Origin: Candidatus Roseilinea sp.
Lineage (GTDB): Bacteria > Chloroflexota > Anaerolineae > J036 > Brachytrichaceae
DNA: 64,000 bases
Reading direction: 5' to 3'
Assembly: GCA_025055235.1 (NCBI GenBank)
Contig: JANWYN010000005.1
Span: 1 to 64,000 of the forward strand
Positions 8,701 to 19,218 of the stretch are shown piece by piece (the stretch's first letter is position 1; every line of letters begins with the position of its first letter). The notes under the pieces are model-generated. The model had not been told where the DNA came from and searched no databases. It saw only the letters and a list, made by a program, of their open reading frames with translations. Both the position numbers and the translations under genes were made by a program.

Positions 8701-9904
8701 ACGAAGATGCGCCGGGCAGAGGCCTGCTGGGCAGGGGTCAACTGCGCCAGCGTCGAATCGGCCGTTTTGGCAATCGCGCCGCGCACGCCGCCTGCATCCT
8801 GATAGCCCTGCAACGTAAGCTTGCGACCTCGCCGTCGCTTCCACGTCTCCAACAGCGCATGCGAGAGCAGGGGCAGTGCACCCGGTTCATCGCCGGCGTC
8901 GCGCAGCAGCAGGTCAACCAGGCCGGACTCGAATTCCAGCCCGTTGCCGCGCGCCGGTTCCTCGATCGCGCGCCGCAGCTCGTCTGCGCTCATCGGGCCA
9001 ACCGTCACCTGTCGCTTGGCCAAGGTTTCCCGCAAGTTGTCGAAGTCGAAACACTGGGCGTAAAAGTCAGCACGCAGGGCGATCAGCGCTGCCAGCGGTC
9101 CGTCATGTTCGTCACTGGCGGCGTAGAGCACGTTGTCCACGAACGCTCGGCGCAGGGTCTTGTCCTTGCAGATGGTGAACAACTCCTCGAACTGGTCAAC
9201 GACGAGCAGCAGCCGGCGTTTGGCGCCGCCGGCCAGTTGGCGTGCGACGGTATCGAGCACATGGTCGCTCTCAAGGAAGCCCTCTGCCAACCGATTGGCT
9301 TCGATCGCCCTACCCGGATCGGGGATCAGACTGACGGCGAGCGCTTTGAGCGGGTTGTCGGTCGGTGTGATGATGTGATACAACCAATCCCGGCAGCCTG
9401 CTGGCAACGCGCCTTCGGCCAGCGGCTTCTTGCCCTGTAGCGTCGCGACTACGCCGGCGCGGACGAGCGAGGATTTGCCGCTGCCGGATGCGCCGACGAC
9501 GGCGAGGAAGCGTGGTCCGCCGCGGATGCCATCCCCCTCCCCTTTGCCGGTGAAATGGAGGTGGCTGATCAGCGTCGCAGTGAGTTTCTCGCGCCCGAAG
9601 AAGAGATCGGCGTCGCCGACGTCATAGAAACTCAGGCCCAGGAATGGCGACGGCGCTTGGGACAGGGTGTATATTTCGCGCCATGCTACGTTGTCGCGGA
9701 GTCTCGCGCACCGCTCGATGAGTTCGGGGATGCGGCCGCGGTGATCGAGCAGTTCGAGGAGTGAGGCGGCTTTGCTCGACTTTATCGGGCCGCGCAACTC
9801 GTCGTAGTCAACGCCTAGATCGAAACACAGGTTTCGCAGCTCCTCGTCGCTGAATGTGCGACGAGGTTTTCTCGAATCTCGGCAAGGCGCTCGGTCTGAG
9901 CCAC
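5751..9904 (-). CDS. EAD7-nSTAND-WD40 NTPase, frameshifted near the N-terminus
   Basis: About 1384 residues if translation begins at GTG 9904-9902 (GGGGGT upstream) and a one-base loss near 9853-9854 is restored. MAQTERLAEIRENLVAH then joins FSDEELRNLCFDLGVDYDEL, the start of an EAD7-like effector-associated domain (residues ~1-65). Next comes an nSTAND NTPase: FFGREKL, Walker A GASGSGKSS (~residue 137) and Walker B LLLVVDQFEELF (~230). A winged-helix region follows, then a charged coiled segment and one membrane helix (FVAVLLLVVLVAIGFAVWAIV, ~577-597). Fifteen WD40 repeats of 46 residues occupy ~660-1338. STAND proteins of this design act in signalling or anti-invader conflict, with EADs recruiting an effector carrying the same domain. 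No such partner is visible here. Without the frameshift correction the first EAD helix is out of frame. Confidence 0.85.
5893..7922 (-). repeat. Tandem 138-bp repeats encoding 15 WD40 blades
   Basis: Fifteen consecutive units of 138 bases (46 codons; one has two extra codons, AGGRLDG in place of GS.D.) encode blades of the form SVAFSPDGKTLASGS..NTIVLWDVS.RGAARPIG.PL. Most of each unit is nearly identical between copies at DNA level. The variable residues cluster at a few positions: the two or three residues before SVAFSPDG, and the pair following ASGS. This homogeneity produces long spurious open frames on the opposite strand. Confidence 0.95.
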
Positions 9905-10007
9905 GACACCCCCATGAACAGCCAAGATACACGAATGGGGAGAATTCCCTTGCCGCTGGACTGTAATATAGGCAGGTGCATTTGTCAACAGTGCCAAAAG
10001 ATGCGGG

Positions 10008-10053
10008 TGTAGCGCAGAAATGTGGTTGACTTTGCACCCGGCGATATGAGCTC
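10008..10053 (+). mobile_element. Solo end of the 333-bp element family
   Basis: TGTAGCGCAGAAATGTGG, a TTGAC run and CGGCGATATGAG match the left end of the element at 20801-21133 (TGTAGCGCAAAAATGTGGG, GTGAC, TGGCGATATTAG). No matching right end is nearby, so it looks like a truncated remnant in the gap between trpA and the STAND gene. Confidence 0.55.
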
Positions 10054-10076
10054 AACGCCCGAGTAATCATGCACCA

Positions 10077-10868
10077 TTAGGTTTTCAATCCCCTCACAAA
10101 CTCATACGCCGCCTGCGCCGGGTCGGGCGCATCGCCGGCGTGTTTGAGCAGCGCGCTGGCCACGATGACGCCGTCGGCAAATTGGCCGACCTCGCGCACG
10201 TGCTCCGGCTTGCTGATGCCGAAGCCGACGACGACGGGCTTGCCTCCGGCCTGCGCCTTCACCCGTTCCACGTAGTCGCGCAGCCCTTCGGCCAGCCGGT
10301 CGCGCGCGCCGGTCACGCCGGCCACGGAGACGATGTAGATGAAGCCGGTGGCGTGCATGGCGGCCAGCCGAATGCGCGCGTCGGTGCTGGTGGGCGCGGT
10401 GAACTGCACCAGCGCCATCTCGCGCGCGTCGCACTCGCGCTTGAGCGCGTCACATTCCTCCGGCGGCAGGTCGGGCACGATCAACCCATCGGCGCCGGCG
10501 CGCTGCCAGTCGGCCACGTAGCGCGCCTCGCCGTAGGCGATCACCGGGTTGAGGTAGCCCATGGCCAGGAAGGGCGCGTCAACGCCGGCGGCGCGGGCGC
10601 GCGCGGCGATCTGCATACAGCGGCTTACCGTGATGCCGCGCTCCAGCGCGATCTGGTTGGCGCGCTGGATGACCGGGCCGTCGGCCAGCGGGTCGCTGAA
10701 CGGCACGCCCAACTCGATCAGGTCGGCACCGGCGCGGGCGATGGCCTCGATCACGCGCAGCGACGTTTCGACGTCGGGATAGCCGAGCGACCAGTACGGC
10801 ATGAGGGCCGGCCGGCCTTCGGCCTTGGCGCGGGCGAACGCGGCGGCGATGGCAGCGAGGCCGGTCAC
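10077..10868 (-). CDS. trpA: Tryptophan synthase alpha chain
   Basis: From GTG 10868 the protein is 263 residues, the usual TrpA length. TrpA converts indole-3-glycerol phosphate to indole and glyceraldehyde 3-phosphate in complex with TrpB. Signatures: the catalytic Glu in LIELGVPFSDPLADGPVIQ, then DGLIVPDLPPEE carrying the catalytic Asp, and the phosphate-binding glycines VVVGFGISKPEHV and GVIVASAL. An ATG at 10991 in the same frame would add 41 residues (repeats of SDQRPATS type) made wholly of a 7-base word array, without a Shine-Dalgarno sequence. I favour the GTG start but cannot exclude the longer form. No trpB or other trp gene is adjacent. Confidence 0.9.
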   Translation of the reverse strand: MTGLAAIAAAFARAKAEGRPALMPYWSLGYPDVETSLRVIEAIARAGADLIELGVPFSDPLADGPVIQRANQIALERGITVSRCMQIAARARAAGVDAPFLAMGYLNPVIAYGEARYVADWQRAGADGLIVPDLPPEECDALKRECDAREMALVQFTAPTSTDARIRLAAMHATGFIYIVSVAGVTGARDRLAEGLRDYVERVKAQAGGKPVVVGFGISKPEHVREVGQFADGVIVASALLKHAGDAPDPAQAAYEFVRGLKT

Positions 10869-11033
10869 CGGGCGTTGGTCGCCGGTCGCTGGTGGCTGAT
10901 GGCTGGTGGCTGGTCGTTGGTCGCTAGTCGCTTGTGGCTGGTTGTCGGTCGCTGGTCGCTGGTCGCTAGTTAGTTGCTGGTCGCTCGTCATCAGTCATCA
11001 ATCATTAATCATCAATCATCAATCATCATCGTC
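10867..11033. repeat. Heptamer arrays (GGTCGCT words, then AATCATC words)
   Basis: About sixteen units of a 7-base word on the GGTCGCT/GGTGGCT pattern run from 10867 to ~10988, followed by AATCATC-type units to ~11033. They cover the possible 5' extension of trpA and the upstream gap. Confidence 0.85.
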
Positions 11034-11247
11034 AGCCCGCCAGTTCCGGCTAAAACGGGCCTGGGGCGAGCTTGCCTGATGAAGCAGCCGAGTTCAAACC
11101 CGATGCCCGATGAAGTGTAGCGCATTGCTCAGCTCACGCATCATCCGGCGTTATGCCTGCCACTTTCGTCCCTTTTGGCGAATGCAACCTCCTACGACTT
11201 CGACAGCCTCTTTTCTGGTAACATCCGCTGCGGAGGCCTTTCCTTCC

Positions 11248-12174
11248 ATGTTCAAACAGATCTCAGATGTGAAGCAGGGATTGTTAGAGCAGCAGTACAT
11301 CGCGTCGGACGAAATCGCAACGGTGGTCTTCCTGGCCGAGCAGATGGGTAAGCCGATCTTAGCCGAAGGGCCGGCCGGCGTGGGCAAGACCGAATTGGCC
11401 AAAGCCTGGGCCGCTGCCAGCGGGCGCGAGTTGATCCGCCTGCAGTGCTACGAGGGCCTGGACGAATCCAAGGCGCTCTACGAGTGGGAGTACTCCAAGC
11501 AGATGCTGTACACCCAACTGCTGCGCGACAAGCTCAGCCAAATCATGGGAGAAGCCTCGACGCTCGCCGAAGCCGCCGATGCGCTGGGCAAGGAGGAAAA
11601 CGTGTTCTTCTCCCGGCGCTTCTTGCTACCGCGCCCGCTGTTGCGCGCGCTGATGAACGACAAGCCGGTGGTGCTGCTGATTGACGAGATTGATCGCGCC
11701 GACGCCGAGTTCGAGGCCTTCCTGCTGGAGATCCTGAGCGACTTCCAGGTGAGCGTGCCGGAGCTGGGCACGATCAAAGCGAACCACCAGCCGATGGTCG
11801 TGCTGACCAGCAACAACACGCGCGAGCTGAGCGAGGCGCTCAAGCGCCGCGCGCTATACCTGTTCGTGGATTACCCCTCGTTCGAGTCGGAATTGCGGAT
11901 CGTGCAGATGCGCGCACCGAACCTCGCGCCACAGGTGGCCCGGCAGTGCGTGGAGATCGTGCAACGCCTGCGCGGCCTGGATTTGAAGAAAGCGCCCAGC
12001 GTCGCCGAGACGGTGGACTGGGCCAAAGCCCTCGTCGCCATCAACGCCAAGCACCTTGACGAAAAGACGCTGAACGACACGTTGACCGTCATCTTGAAGC
12101 ATGAGAGTGATATTCAACGCGCCCGGCGTGCCCTAAGCGGCGGCAAGCGCGGGCAGGATTTCGGAGTCAGGTAG
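11248..12174 (+). CDS. MoxR-family AAA+ ATPase
   Basis: 308 residues from ATG 11248 (CGGAGG ~11 bases upstream); upstream in-frame codons have no family similarity. Walker A is GPAGVGKTEL, Walker B is VVLLIDEIDRAD, sensor 1 is VVLTSNNTRELSEALKRRALY, and a C-terminal helical lid follows. MoxR ATPases act as chaperones that insert metal cofactors or assemble enzymes together with VWA-domain partners. The next gene on the strand is exactly such a VWA protein, so this is the CoxD/CoxE-like MoxR-VWA pair. It ends in the repeat-rich sequence just before the 9-base arrays. Confidence 0.88.
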   Translation: MFKQISDVKQGLLEQQYIASDEIATVVFLAEQMGKPILAEGPAGVGKTELAKAWAAASGRELIRLQCYEGLDESKALYEWEYSKQMLYTQLLRDKLSQIMGEASTLAEAADALGKEENVFFSRRFLLPRPLLRALMNDKPVVLLIDEIDRADAEFEAFLLEILSDFQVSVPELGTIKANHQPMVVLTSNNTRELSEALKRRALYLFVDYPSFESELRIVQMRAPNLAPQVARQCVEIVQRLRGLDLKKAPSVAETVDWAKALVAINAKHLDEKTLNDTLTVILKHESDIQRARRALSGGKRGQDFGVR

Positions 12175-12176
12175 TT

Positions 12177-12316
12177 TCGTGTCGTCGGTGTCATTAGCGT
12201 CATTGAGTGTCGCTGGTGTCGTTAGTGTCGTTAGTGTCATCTGACGCTTCGATATACGCAACACCTCTGACACCACCGACACCATGGACACGAGTGACAC
12301 CAATGACACTATTGAC
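12177..12316. repeat. Inverted pair of 9-base word arrays
   Basis: Six or seven units of a 9-base word (GTGTCGTTA type) at ~12177-12240 are followed, after ~25 bases, by six units of its complement (ACACCAATG type) at ~12263-12316. The two halves could pair in the mRNA between the MoxR and VWA genes. It fills the whole 147-base gap. Confidence 0.85.
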
Positions 12317-12321
12317 CACCC

Positions 12322-13707
12322 ATGGACCAGAGAATCGTTGAATTCATCGGCGCGCTGCGATCGAGCGGCGTGCGCGTGTCGCTGGCCGAATCGGCGGACG
12401 CCATGAAAGCCATCGCCACCGTCGGGGTGATGGATCGCGAGACGTTCAAGCACGCGTTGAAGGCCACGCTGGTCAAAGAGCCGGCAGACGTGCCGGCATT
12501 CGAGCAGCTCTTCCCGCTCTACTTCGGCCACGAAGGCCCGCCGGTGCAACCACCGCAGGGCTTGAGCAAGGAGCAGCAGGAACAACTCCAGCGCGCCATC
12601 GAACAGTTGCGCGAGCAGCTCCGCCAACTGATGCAAATGCTCGCTCAAGGACAGCAACCCACACGCGAACAGATGCAGCAGTTCGCCCAGAAAGCCGGCA
12701 TCAACCGCGGCATGCGCGGCAGCCGGCAGGTGCAGGACTGGCTGACCGAGCGCATGTTGCGCGAGATGGGCCTGACGCCCGAACAGGTCAAAGAAGCGCT
12801 CGAAGCGCTGATGAAGCAGCTCAAACAGCAGGGCATGAGCGCCGAAGGCCGGCAGGAAGTGCGCGAGACGGTGGAAGGCAACGCCGAGGCGCTGCGCGAG
12901 CAGGTAGCGCGCTTCGTGGGGCAAAGCCTGCTCAACCAGCCGGACGACAACCCGCGCCGGCAGCGCATTGACGACCTGATGAACCGGCCATTGTCCTCGC
13001 TGAGCGAGGCCGAAGCCGACGAGCTGCGCAACCATGTGCGCCGGCTGGTCGCTCGGCTGCGCTCGCGCGCCGCGCTGCGCATGCGTCGCGGCAAGCAAGG
13101 CCACCTCGACGCAAAGGGCACCATCCGCTACAACCAGCGCAACATGGGCGTGCCGATCGAATTGAAGATGAAGCGTCGCCACCTCAAGCCCAAGCTCACG
13201 GTCATTGTGGACGTCTCTACCTCGATGCGGCCGGTGGCCGAGTTCATGCTGCGCATGGTCTACGAGATGCAAGATCAGATCAGCAAGGCGCGCTCATTCG
13301 CCTTCATCAGCGACATGCACGAGATCAGCATGATCTTTGCCGAGAACCGCCCGCAGGACGCCGTCGAGATCGTATTGCGCGAACTGCCGCCGGGCTACTA
13401 CAACACCGACCTGGGCAACAGCCTGCGCACGTTCTGCGAGAAGTTCGCCGATTCTGTGGACAGCCGCACTACGCTGATCTTCGTCGGCGATGGGCGCAAC
13501 AACTACAACGACCCGCGCACCGACCTGGTGCAGATGCTGCGCATGCGCGCGCGCAAGGTGATCTGGTTCAATCCGGAGCCGCCATACCAGTGGGGGCACG
13601 GCGACAGCGACATGCTGGCCTACGCCCCGCTGTGCCACGCCGTGCACCAGGTGGCGACGCTCAAGCAACTGGCCGACGCAATTGACGACTTGTTCCAGAC
13701 CCGGTGA
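12322..13707 (+). CDS. VWA-domain CoxE-like protein, partner of the MoxR ATPase
   Basis: 461 residues. The N-terminal half is helical and Gln-rich (QQEQLQRAIEQLREQLRQLMQMLAQGQQ), probably coiled coil. The C-terminal von Willebrand factor A domain begins at KLTVIVDVSTSMRPVAEFML with an intact MIDAS DxSxS motif, and ends near the C-terminus (VATLKQLADAIDDLF). CoxE/VWA proteins work with MoxR ATPases in metallo-enzyme maturation. It is followed by a GTGA overlap with the next membrane protein, which implies translational coupling. No enzyme for maturation is adjacent, so the client is unknown. Confidence 0.88.
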   Translation: MDQRIVEFIGALRSSGVRVSLAESADAMKAIATVGVMDRETFKHALKATLVKEPADVPAFEQLFPLYFGHEGPPVQPPQGLSKEQQEQLQRAIEQLREQLRQLMQMLAQGQQPTREQMQQFAQKAGINRGMRGSRQVQDWLTERMLREMGLTPEQVKEALEALMKQLKQQGMSAEGRQEVRETVEGNAEALREQVARFVGQSLLNQPDDNPRRQRIDDLMNRPLSSLSEAEADELRNHVRRLVARLRSRAALRMRRGKQGHLDAKGTIRYNQRNMGVPIELKMKRRHLKPKLTVIVDVSTSMRPVAEFMLRMVYEMQDQISKARSFAFISDMHEISMIFAENRPQDAVEIVLRELPPGYYNTDLGNSLRTFCEKFADSVDSRTTLIFVGDGRNNYNDPRTDLVQMLRMRARKVIWFNPEPPYQWGHGDSDMLAYAPLCHAVHQVATLKQLADAIDDLFQTR

Positions 13708-14228
13708 CCGGCTCATCGCAGACATCGCCGCAGAACTTCCGGCCGGCGTTGCGCGTGGGATTGATCTCCGGCCTGACGCTGGCGCTGGCCGCCGTCGCAC
13801 AGCAAGTGCCCTCGTCGCCCGGCATGCGCATGCTGGGCACGTTCATCATCATGATGGGTTTCGGCATCGCCGGCTACTTCGCCGCGCGGCGCAGTGGCGT
13901 GCTGCATCGTAACGCCGGCTACGGTGTGGGCGCGCTCAGCGGGCTGATCGCCGGGCTGTTCGTCTCCTGCGCTTTCGTCGCAGCCTCGCTGCTCCAATCG
14001 TTCGACCCAAGCAACATCGAGCGCTTGCAAGCCGAGATCGCCCAGCAGTTATCCCCGCAGCAGTTCCAGCAAATGGAAGCGGCAAACATTGACCTGCGCA
14101 CCCTCACCCAGTTCTCGCTGGCGCTGATCATCGCATGCTGCGGTCTGGGTTTCCCGATCGCCGGCCTGATGCTGGGCGCGTTGGGCGGCGCGAGCGGCGC
14201 TGCGCAGAATCACCGGTCGCAGCGGTGA
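13704..14228 (+). CDS. Small four-helix membrane protein, function unknown
   Basis: 174 residues. The GTG start overlaps the TGA stop of the VWA gene (GTGA). Four hydrophobic segments: VGLISGLTLALAAVA, MLGTFIIMMGFGIAGYF, GALSGLIAGLFVSCAFVAASLL and FSLALIIACCGLGFPIAGLMLGALGG. A soluble loop between helices 3 and 4 (NIERLQAEIAQQLSPQQFQQME) is Gln-rich. I do not recognise the family. The following gene has the same plan, so the two may be diverged duplicates. Coupling to the MoxR/VWA pair suggests a membrane component of that system. Confidence 0.75.
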   Translation: MTGSSQTSPQNFRPALRVGLISGLTLALAAVAQQVPSSPGMRMLGTFIIMMGFGIAGYFAARRSGVLHRNAGYGVGALSGLIAGLFVSCAFVAASLLQSFDPSNIERLQAEIAQQLSPQQFQQMEAANIDLRTLTQFSLALIIACCGLGFPIAGLMLGALGGASGAAQNHRSQR

Positions 14229-14244
14229 AGCCAGAAGCCAACGC

Positions 14245-14754
14245 ATGAAGAAGGTCCGCACCCCATCACAGATCGCAGCCAACACAGCCGCCCGCAAGCG
14301 CGCGCTTTTCGTCGCGGCGATTGCAGCCGTGGTTGGCGTGATCATGCTGCTGTTGTCGAGCACGTTCCTGGTGCTGCATTGCGTCGTCGCTGCGGCGGTC
14401 GCCTTGTCGGGCGGCATCGCCGCTGCGCGCGCGGCCATCCCGATCGAACGCCAAGCTTTCCGCAGCGCCGGCGCCACCGGCGGCATCTACGCTGCATTGG
14501 GCTATGCCCTGCCGTTCATGATCTACAACTTCATCCGCTATCTGAACGTGAACGATCAGACCGTAGCCGAACGCGCCGCCGAGCTCACGCCGGACCAGAT
14601 CGCCATGATGGAACAGTTCAACGTCGTGCTCGGCGCAGAGTTCTTCCGCGGGCAGGACGTCAGCTATATCTTCGGCTATTTGCTCTTCGCCCTGCTGTTC
14701 GGCTGGATTTTGGGCATCGTGGGGGGTGTGCTGGCGAAGCGGCAACTGGCCTGA
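14245..14754 (+). CDS. Second small four-helix membrane protein, function unknown
   Basis: 169 residues, 16 bases after the preceding gene. A basic N-terminus (MKKVRTPSQIAANTAARKR) precedes helices LFVAAIAAVVGVIMLLLSS, LHCVVAAAVALSGGIAAA, GATGGIYAALGYALPFMIYNFI and YIFGYLLFALLFGWILGIVGGV. The loop before the last helix (AAELTPDQIAMMEQF) resembles that of the upstream protein (QLSPQQFQQMEA), which supports a common origin. It is probably the last gene of the MoxR/VWA operon. No function can be assigned. Confidence 0.75.
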   Translation: MKKVRTPSQIAANTAARKRALFVAAIAAVVGVIMLLLSSTFLVLHCVVAAAVALSGGIAAARAAIPIERQAFRSAGATGGIYAALGYALPFMIYNFIRYLNVNDQTVAERAAELTPDQIAMMEQFNVVLGAEFFRGQDVSYIFGYLLFALLFGWILGIVGGVLAKRQLA

Positions 14755-14894
14755 GAGGCAGATGCCGCTCAGCATCGTCACACCCACCTGTGGTAACGTT
14801 TTGTCTTAGATGCATACCTCCTGACCGACGGCCCCACGGCAGCGCATGTTGAGTCACTGAGGAGCAACGATGAAAGGCAGGTAAATAGGTCGCT

Positions 14895-16058
14895 GTGTCA
14901 TTCACCCAATACGCTTCAACCAACTCGAAGACGACGTTCGAATCTCCGATCATCCCGGCAGTCAAGCAGAATCCCGTCCGATCCGTGCCCTTCACCAAGC
15001 AGTACGGCTTTCGCCGCACTGTGGTGCAGCGCGTCGAAACGTTTTTGAAGGAGAACGATCTGCGCACGCGCGACTTGCCGGCCATGTACGTCAAGTCGGC
15101 CATCTGCTTAGGCTGGTGGGCCATCAGCTACGGGCTGATGCTCTACAGCGGCATCGCCGGCTGGCACTTCCTGGTCACGATTCTCTTTGCCCTCTCGTTC
15201 GGGCTGGCGACGGGCAGCATCGGCTTCAACATCATGCACGACGCCAACCACAACGGTTACTCCAACCGCCCGTGGGTGAACCGGCTGCTTGGCCTCACCG
15301 TCGAGCTGGTTGGGCTGAGCAACTTCATTTGGCGGCAGCAGCACAACATCTGGCACCACACCTACACCAACATCGCCGGCCTGGACGAGGGGCTGGAGAT
15401 GGACGGTTGGGTGCGCAACAGCCCGCGTGACATCTGGAAGCCGATCCATCGCTTCCAGCATCTGTATGCGCCGATCGTGTATGCGCTGGCCGGCGTCGCG
15501 TTGTTGATCGGCCGCAACTTCCAGGTGTATTTCACCGGCAAGTCAGGCGACACCTTTCGATACCCACCCATGTCGCGCAACGACAAGATCGTATTCTGGA
15601 TCGGCCGCTTCATCAACTTGATGGTGTATCTGGTGTTGCCGGCGCTGGTCTTCGGCATCGGCGGCGCGCTGGTCATCTTCGCCGTCACGTCCATCGTCAC
15701 CGGCTTCGTCATGGCCGTCATCCTGCAGATGGCGCACGTGATGGACGACGTGGAATTCCCCGAACCGACCGGCGACCCGCTCAAGATCGAGAACGAGTGG
15801 GCGATCCACGAAGTACAGACCACCAGCAACTTCGCGCCGAACAACCCCATCTTGAATTGGTATGTGGGCGGCTTGAACTACCAGATCGAGCACCACCTCT
15901 TCCCGCACATGTGCCACCTGGTGTATCCGAAGATCGCACCGATCGTGAAGGCGACGTGCGAGGAGTTCGGGCTGACCTATCAGTGCTACCCCACATTCCG
16001 CGCAGCGCTGAAGAATCACTGGCAGTCGCTGCGCGAATTCGGCAAGAAGCCTGCGTAG
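14895..16058 (+). CDS. Membrane fatty acid desaturase
   Basis: 387 residues. The three histidine boxes of the acyl-lipid/acyl-CoA desaturase family are present: HDANHNG, HNIWHH and the C-terminal QIEHH. Membrane segments include GWWAISYGLMLYSGIAGWHFL and MVYLVLPALVFGIGGALVIF. The QIEHH form places it with linoleoyl-CoA/front-end-type desaturases, but no cytochrome b5 domain is fused. It introduces a double bond into membrane fatty acids. The GTG start at 14895 is preceded by AGGT. Just upstream, GAGGAGCAACG leads an ATG with only four sense codons and TAA (14870-14884), a possible leader ORF. It converges with gyrA over a shared hairpin. Confidence 0.88.
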   Translation: MSFTQYASTNSKTTFESPIIPAVKQNPVRSVPFTKQYGFRRTVVQRVETFLKENDLRTRDLPAMYVKSAICLGWWAISYGLMLYSGIAGWHFLVTILFALSFGLATGSIGFNIMHDANHNGYSNRPWVNRLLGLTVELVGLSNFIWRQQHNIWHHTYTNIAGLDEGLEMDGWVRNSPRDIWKPIHRFQHLYAPIVYALAGVALLIGRNFQVYFTGKSGDTFRYPPMSRNDKIVFWIGRFINLMVYLVLPALVFGIGGALVIFAVTSIVTGFVMAVILQMAHVMDDVEFPEPTGDPLKIENEWAIHEVQTTSNFAPNNPILNWYVGGLNYQIEHHLFPHMCHLVYPKIAPIVKATCEEFGLTYQCYPTFRAALKNHWQSLREFGKKPA

Positions 16059-16071
16059 AACCCAAAACAAC

Positions 16072-16104
16072 ACAGGTCAGACCGCTTCGAGCGGTCTGAC
16101 CTGT
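16072..16104. terminator. Bidirectional terminator-like hairpin between desaturase and gyrA
   Basis: A perfect 15-bp stem (ACAGGTCAGACCGCT with its complement) closes on a TCG loop, midway between the convergent stops at 16058 and 16116. On the minus strand the stem is followed by TTGTTTT, which suits termination of gyrA. On the plus strand there is no U-run. Confidence 0.7.
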
Positions 16105-16115
16105 ACATCACACGC

Positions 16116-18833
<2,718 letters not shown>

Positions 18834-18890
18834 AGGACGTTTGTTCTAGGCCGGATTATACGCGGCGATGTGCGTGTACCTAATGCGCGG

Positions 18891-19051
18891 GGTGCGTTCG
18901 TCGGCGGGGACTTTAGGGCGCGCTCCGCATGGCCCGCATGGGCTACCGCAGCGCGCCGTTGGCAGCGCACACGGGCACGGAACGGCGTCCAGGCACAGAA
19001 CGGAGTCCGTGCCCTACTGTGCGATGGTTTGCCCTTATCCGCGGATGCACC
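18891..19051. mobile_element. MITE-like element family 1, copy A (161 bp)
   Basis: Ends GGTGCGTTCGTCGG and CCGCGGATGCACC form imperfect terminal inverted repeats. The interior TAGGGCGCGCTC..GGCCCGCATGGGCTACCGCAG and the GTCCGTGCCCTACTGTGCG stretch are shared with copies at 50826 and 62700. Flanks CCTAATGCGC and CCTATGCGC look like a decayed target duplication. It fills most of the 385-base gap between gyrA and the C45 gene; 19081-19132 matches part of family 2. Confidence 0.75.
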
Positions 19052-19080
19052 CCTATGCGCAGGCGCGCATTTCAGCTCAG

Positions 19081-19132
19081 GTGACGTTTGCGCGGCGGAT
19101 GAATCCGCACGCAACGCATGGCAAAGCCGGCC
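19081..19132. repeat. Fragment of MITE-like family 2
   Basis: TTTGCGCGGCGGATGAATCC, then GCACGCAACGCATGGCAAAG and CCGGCC, match the interior of the elements at 26004 and 51003. Neither end of the element is present. Confidence 0.6.
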
Positions 19133-19218
19133 TTAGCGCGTAGTCCATCGCCAGCATCCTCATCGCTTCCCCCTTTACCCCGTTTATCGGCCAATGCGAT
19201 AATCTCCATACAGCAGTG

